In this document: one piece after another, positions 61,085-64,000 of the stretch
How positions within the stretch are numbered: position 1 is the stretch's first letter
Layout of the letters: each line of letters begins with the position of its first letter
Assembly: GCA_964568975.1 (NCBI GenBank)
Contig: CAZMSO010000012.1
Location: 14,554-78,553, forward strand
Source of the DNA: CAZADA01 sp964568975
GTDB taxonomy: Bacteria > Pseudomonadota > Alphaproteobacteria > Caulobacterales > Maricaulaceae
DNA: 64,000 nucleotides
Direction: 5' to 3'
The notes under the pieces: generated by a model
What the model was told of the DNA's origin: nothing
The model's input: the letters and a program-made list of their open reading frames with translations, nothing else
Databases searched by the model: none
Translations under genes and position numbers: made by a program

Positions 61085-63774
61085 TGCCAAACGATGCACG
61101 CATTCTCCGCCAGATTTCCCAGCGCCTCTCCCTGCGTGCTCCGCAGGAGCAATCCCTCGAAATCCTCGCCGACGTCGTCTCGAAGATCGACCTGTCAAAA
61201 GAAGTCGAACTCGCTAAGGCGCTTGCCGCCATCCAGGCAAGCTATCCAACGGTGCAGGACTTCGAGCGGGATTTTCCGTCGCTCTGTTTTACCCTGGCGA
61301 CGGGTGTCGGCAAGACGCGGCTTATGGGCGCGTTCGCGGCCTTCCTGTTCTTGTCGGGTCGCTCGCGCAATTTCTTCGTGCTGGCGCCGAACACGACGAT
61401 CTATGACAAGCTGATTCAGGACTTCTCGCCCGGCACGCCAAAATACGTGTTCAAGGGCATTGCCGAGTTCGCCTTGAACCCGCCGATCATCGTGACAGGG
61501 GAAACCTGGGAAAACGGGCGCGGCATCCAGGGCGGCGACCTGTTCGGAAACACGCCGATTATCAACATCTTCAATGTTGACAAAATCAACAAAGACAAAG
61601 GACGCATAAAGCGGCTGCACGAGTATATAGGGGAATCCTACTTCGGCTATCTCGCAGGCCTGCCGGACCTTGTCCTGATGATGGATGAGGCGCATCGCTA
61701 TCGCGCCAAAGCGGGCATGAAGGCGGTTGCCGAGCTGAAGCCGATTTTGGGACTGGAACTGACAGCAACGCCAAAGACCGTCGGCACGAAGTCAGAACCG
61801 TTCCGGAATGTGATCTTCGAGTATGGGCTCGGCAACGCCATGGCTGATGGCTTTGTGAAGGAACCCGCTGTCGCGACCCGCGCCAACTTCAATCCGGCAT
61901 CCGTGACACCGGAAAAGCTTGAGCAGATCAAGCTGGAGGACGGCATCCACTACCACGGGCATGTGAAGGTCGAACTCGACATGTATGCCCGGGAGACGGG
62001 GCAGAAGAAGGTCCACCCCTTCATGCTGGTCGTCGCGCAGGACACCGATCACGCCCGCGCCTTGCGGGAACGCGTTGAGAGCAATGACTTCTTCGGCGGC
62101 CGCTACAAAGGCCGCGTGGCTGAAGTGCATTCGGCGCTAAAGGGCGACGAGAATGACGAAGCCATGTCTCGCCTAGTGGCGCTTGAGACAGACGGGCAGA
62201 CCGATGTCGTCATCCACGTCAACAAGCTGAAAGAAGGCTGGGACGTTACCAACCTCTACACGATCGTTCCGCTGCGCGCCTCGGCCTCGGATATTCTGAC
62301 AGAGCAGACGCTTGGAAGAGGGCTCAGGCTTCCCTATGGCAAGCGCACCGGCGTTGAAGCTGTCGATACGCTGACCGTGATCGCCCATGACCGGTTTGAT
62401 GAAGTTATCAGACGCGCCCGCGAGGATGATTCCCCCTTCAAGATCAAGAAGGTAGAAATCGGCGCGAATGCCGATGTCTCGGATGTTGGCGCATCGGTGC
62501 TCGATTCGCCGACCACGCTCGATACGATGCTCACAGGCGCGAAGGCGGGCGTCGAGGGTTCGACCGAACAAGACCAGAAGACCGAAACGCTGTTCAAGAC
62601 GCCAGCAGAACTTCAAGCGGCGCAAGCAGCGCTTGAACTGATCCAGGGGACCTATGAGCGGCGATTGAAGCGCGGCGTTCGGGAACTGAACGAGCAGGCC
62701 GTTCGGTTCGAAATTGCGAAGGCGGTGCGCGAAGCGGTGAAGCCCGCACAAGGCGAACTTCAGGGTGTTGTGGAAGAACCCGACTATGACAAGATCGTCG
62801 AAGTCGTGACCTCCAAGATTGTCGAACTCACGATCGAGATACCCGAAATCGTGGTCATCCCGACGCGCAATGTAACTTTTGGCTTCAACGATTTCGACTT
62901 GTCTGGCCTGGATTCGATCTCAAAACAGCCGATCTCTGACGAGATTGTGGTCACGAATATGCGCACTGATGCGCGAACTTTCCTTGCTCGGGCTATCGAG
63001 GGCTCACACGAGGATACCGTTGAGAACTACATCGTTCGTCACCTCATCGAATATGACGAGGTCGACTACGACAGCCAGTCTGACCTCCTTTACAAGCTCG
63101 CCGGGCAAATGGTTGCGCGTATCCAATCTTATCTGAGCGACCCGTCAGACGTCGAGAATGTTTGTCTTGTTCACGGCAAGGAGCTGGCACGATTCATCTT
63201 TGAACAGATGAAGCAGCATTATTGGGAAACGCCGACGGACTATCGCGCGAAAGTCTCGCGCGGTTTCCAGCTCCTGCGCCCGCAGGCGTTCAATGTTTCT
63301 GATCCCGGTCGCGTCAAACCGTTCACACAAGCAGTCACGCCTCTGGCCGACACTCGTAAGCACGTCTTCATGGGCTTTCAGAAGTGCTGCTATCCCTTCC
63401 AGAAGTTCGATTCAGATGATGAGCGCCGCTTTGCCGTGCTCATTGACTCAGACGGAGAGCCTAGCGTGCTGCGGTGGATGAAGCCGGGCGCGAAGCAGTT
63501 CCAGATCGAATATCTCTCGGGCAAGGGATATGAGCCGGACTTCGTCATCGAGACGGCAGCCGAGAAGCTGGTCGTGGAAATCAAGGCCCGCAACGAGATG
63601 TCCGACGAGACGGTTCAACTGAAAGCACGGGCTGCGTGTCAGTGGGTTGCCCACGCGAATACCCATGCGGAAGAGAACGGCGGTAAGCCTTGGGCCTATG
63701 CGCTCATTGCTCACGACGACCTTCGAGAAAACTCAACGCTTGCAGGCCTGATTAGTGCTGCGCGATTGACGTGA
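61081..63774 (+). CDS. res: Type III restriction subunit (Res): DEAH helicase plus PD-(D/E)xK nuclease
   Basis: 897 aa. GGAGG at 61072-61076 favours the ATG at 61084, though the one at 61081 forms the ATGA overlap. Walker A is ATGVGKT at 73-79 (Lys78), DEAH is at 202-205, then LTATPKT, NKLKEGWDVTNLYTI and the motif VI-like TEQTLGRGLRLPYG. The nuclease lies at the C terminus: Asp820 (YEPDF), Glu833 and Lys835 (VVEIKAR), a complete active site. With Mod it should cut unmodified DNA after translocation. The N-terminal sequence resembles a restriction family I recall as BPTD_3080, unverified. Confidence 0.93.
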   Translation: MMPNDARILRQISQRLSLRAPQEQSLEILADVVSKIDLSKEVELAKALAAIQASYPTVQDFERDFPSLCFTLATGVGKTRLMGAFAAFLFLSGRSRNFFVLAPNTTIYDKLIQDFSPGTPKYVFKGIAEFALNPPIIVTGETWENGRGIQGGDLFGNTPIINIFNVDKINKDKGRIKRLHEYIGESYFGYLAGLPDLVLMMDEAHRYRAKAGMKAVAELKPILGLELTATPKTVGTKSEPFRNVIFEYGLGNAMADGFVKEPAVATRANFNPASVTPEKLEQIKLEDGIHYHGHVKVELDMYARETGQKKVHPFMLVVAQDTDHARALRERVESNDFFGGRYKGRVAEVHSALKGDENDEAMSRLVALETDGQTDVVIHVNKLKEGWDVTNLYTIVPLRASASDILTEQTLGRGLRLPYGKRTGVEAVDTLTVIAHDRFDEVIRRAREDDSPFKIKKVEIGANADVSDVGASVLDSPTTLDTMLTGAKAGVEGSTEQDQKTETLFKTPAELQAAQAALELIQGTYERRLKRGVRELNEQAVRFEIAKAVREAVKPAQGELQGVVEEPDYDKIVEVVTSKIVELTIEIPEIVVIPTRNVTFGFNDFDLSGLDSISKQPISDEIVVTNMRTDARTFLARAIEGSHEDTVENYIVRHLIEYDEVDYDSQSDLLYKLAGQMVARIQSYLSDPSDVENVCLVHGKELARFIFEQMKQHYWETPTDYRAKVSRGFQLLRPQAFNVSDPGRVKPFTQAVTPLADTRKHVFMGFQKCCYPFQKFDSDDERRFAVLIDSDGEPSVLRWMKPGAKQFQIEYLSGKGYEPDFVIETAAEKLVVEIKARNEMSDETVQLKARAACQWVAHANTHAEENGGKPWAYALIAHDDLRENSTLAGLISAARLT

Positions 63775-63829
63775 ACGGTGGCCGTTCTTGGTGGACGTGG
63801 GCTGATCGCGCTGTAACGGCAACGGTAAT

Positions 63830-63850
63830 CCTCAATGACGATTTTTGAGG
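63830..63850 (+). terminator. Weak hairpin after res
   Basis: CCTCAA (63830-63835) and TTGAGG (63845-63850) pair across a 9-nt loop, 55 bp past the res stop. No T-run follows, so termination is uncertain. Confidence 0.35.
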
Positions 63851-63867
63851 GTAGCAAAACCCACCCC

Positions 63868-63942
63868 TTTTGTCGGTTGCCTGGGGGTAACTCAAGATAT
63901 TGATTTCATTGGGCTGGATTTGTTCAAAAGGGCCAGACAAAA
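63868..63942. repeat. Separated inverted repeat TTTTGTC...GACAAAA before the recombinase
   Basis: TTTTGTC (63868-63874) and GACAAAA (63936-63942) are perfect 7-bp arms 61 bp apart, ending 7 bp before the recombinase ATG. Resolvase genes often carry their own recombination or operator sites here, so this may be a res-like or crossover site. It is only a pattern. Confidence 0.4.
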
Positions 63943-63949
63943 TAGATCC

Positions 63950-64000
63950 ATGAGAATTGGCTACGCAAGGGTATCGACGGACGAGCAGGATTTGGCGCTT
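63950..64000 (+). CDS. Serine recombinase (resolvase/invertase), N-terminal fragment
   Basis: 17 codons before the right edge: MRIGYARVSTDEQDLAL. The YARVST motif is the catalytic N terminus of small serine recombinases (Pin, Hin, Tn3 resolvase) with the nucleophilic Ser9. It could resolve a transposon, invert a segment or mobilise the island. Only the start is visible, so the subtype is unknown. Confidence 0.88.
   Translation, partial: MRIGYARVSTDEQDLAL

Larger units (their letters stand above)
56187..64000. mobile_element. Genomic island integrated at tRNA-Val(GAC), right end beyond the window
   Basis: The left border is the split tRNA. GC content and codon use drop at once past 56231 (mid 50s % against upper 60s %, by eye), and codons such as ATA, TTA and AAA become frequent in parts. 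Cargo is a SNF2 helicase - Mod - Res operon, then the start of a serine recombinase. No integrase is seen at this end; by the usual layout it should be near the right border. Confidence 0.82.

Noticed and set aside
56583..63774. DISARM or BREX system
   Set aside because: The SNF2 and methylase genes recall DISARM, but drmA, drmB and drmC are absent. No pglZ, brxC or brxL is present for BREX. A Res subunit with its own nuclease points to type III.

Overview
The window is 64 kb of GC-rich DNA (upper 60s % GC by eye) from an alphaproteobacterium. The nearest fit is a Caulobacterales / Hyphomonadales / Maricaulales-type lineage, judged from the RpoE/ChrR-type photolyase and lipid cluster, a class II DAHP synthase, a UrcA-like exported protein, DUF502, an Atm1-type exporter and SdhE-RecG-Mfd clustering. 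The taxon is an inference; there is no rRNA in the window. It is a draft scaffold: three 100-N spacers (1067-1166, 13086-13185, 14427-14526) all sit in short-repeat or low-complexity sequence.

Layout. 1-106: start of a cysteine synthase gene running off the left edge. 305-9434: a photo-oxidative stress cluster of two facing operons. The plus operon has a ChrR-like cupin protein, a DUF6134 protein, an Fe-S photolyase and an SDR; the minus operon has a class I photolyase, a flavin amine-oxidase-like protein, DUF1365 and CFA synthase. Both operons carry the same promoter architecture, TGATCC-N16-CGTACC, so one ECF sigma factor probably drives both, although no sigma gene is present here. The ChrR-like protein keeps its cupin metal site but has lost every ligand of the anti-sigma zinc site. 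9635-12040: KdsA and HldE (LPS inner core). 12069-22245: DUF3089 protein (gapped), DUF502 protein, RecG, SdhE, Mfd and glutathione reductase. 22440-26319: orphan ParA, an SH3-like lipoprotein, class II DAHP synthase and HU. 26703-33835: nucleotide-sugar oxidoreductase/aminotransferase pair, NadE, small proteins and a glutamyl-tRNA synthetase. 33832-49266: envelope and uncharacterised genes, including a LOG protein, LysM protein, Atm1-like exporter, O-antigen-ligase-like protein, phosphatase, glycosyltransferase, a vWA-like/membrane protein pair, and a catalytically dead ABC half-transporter coupled to a P-loop protein. 49267-56094: MFS transporter, polysaccharide flippase, Zwf, FadD and RecR.

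56187-64000: a genomic island of lower GC (mid 50s % by eye). Its left border is the exact 3' half (45 nt) of a tRNA-Val(GAC) gene, cut in the anticodon loop. Inside is a tightly coupled three-gene operon: a RapA/HepA-like SNF2 helicase, a beta-class type III DNA methyltransferase (Mod) and a DEAH plus PD-(D/E)xK Res subunit. It is followed by the first 17 codons of a serine recombinase. The helicase-Mod-Res operon is the best candidate in the window for an incompletely described defence system. The photolyase regulon with a zinc-site-less ChrR and twin ECF promoters is the most unusual chromosomal feature.
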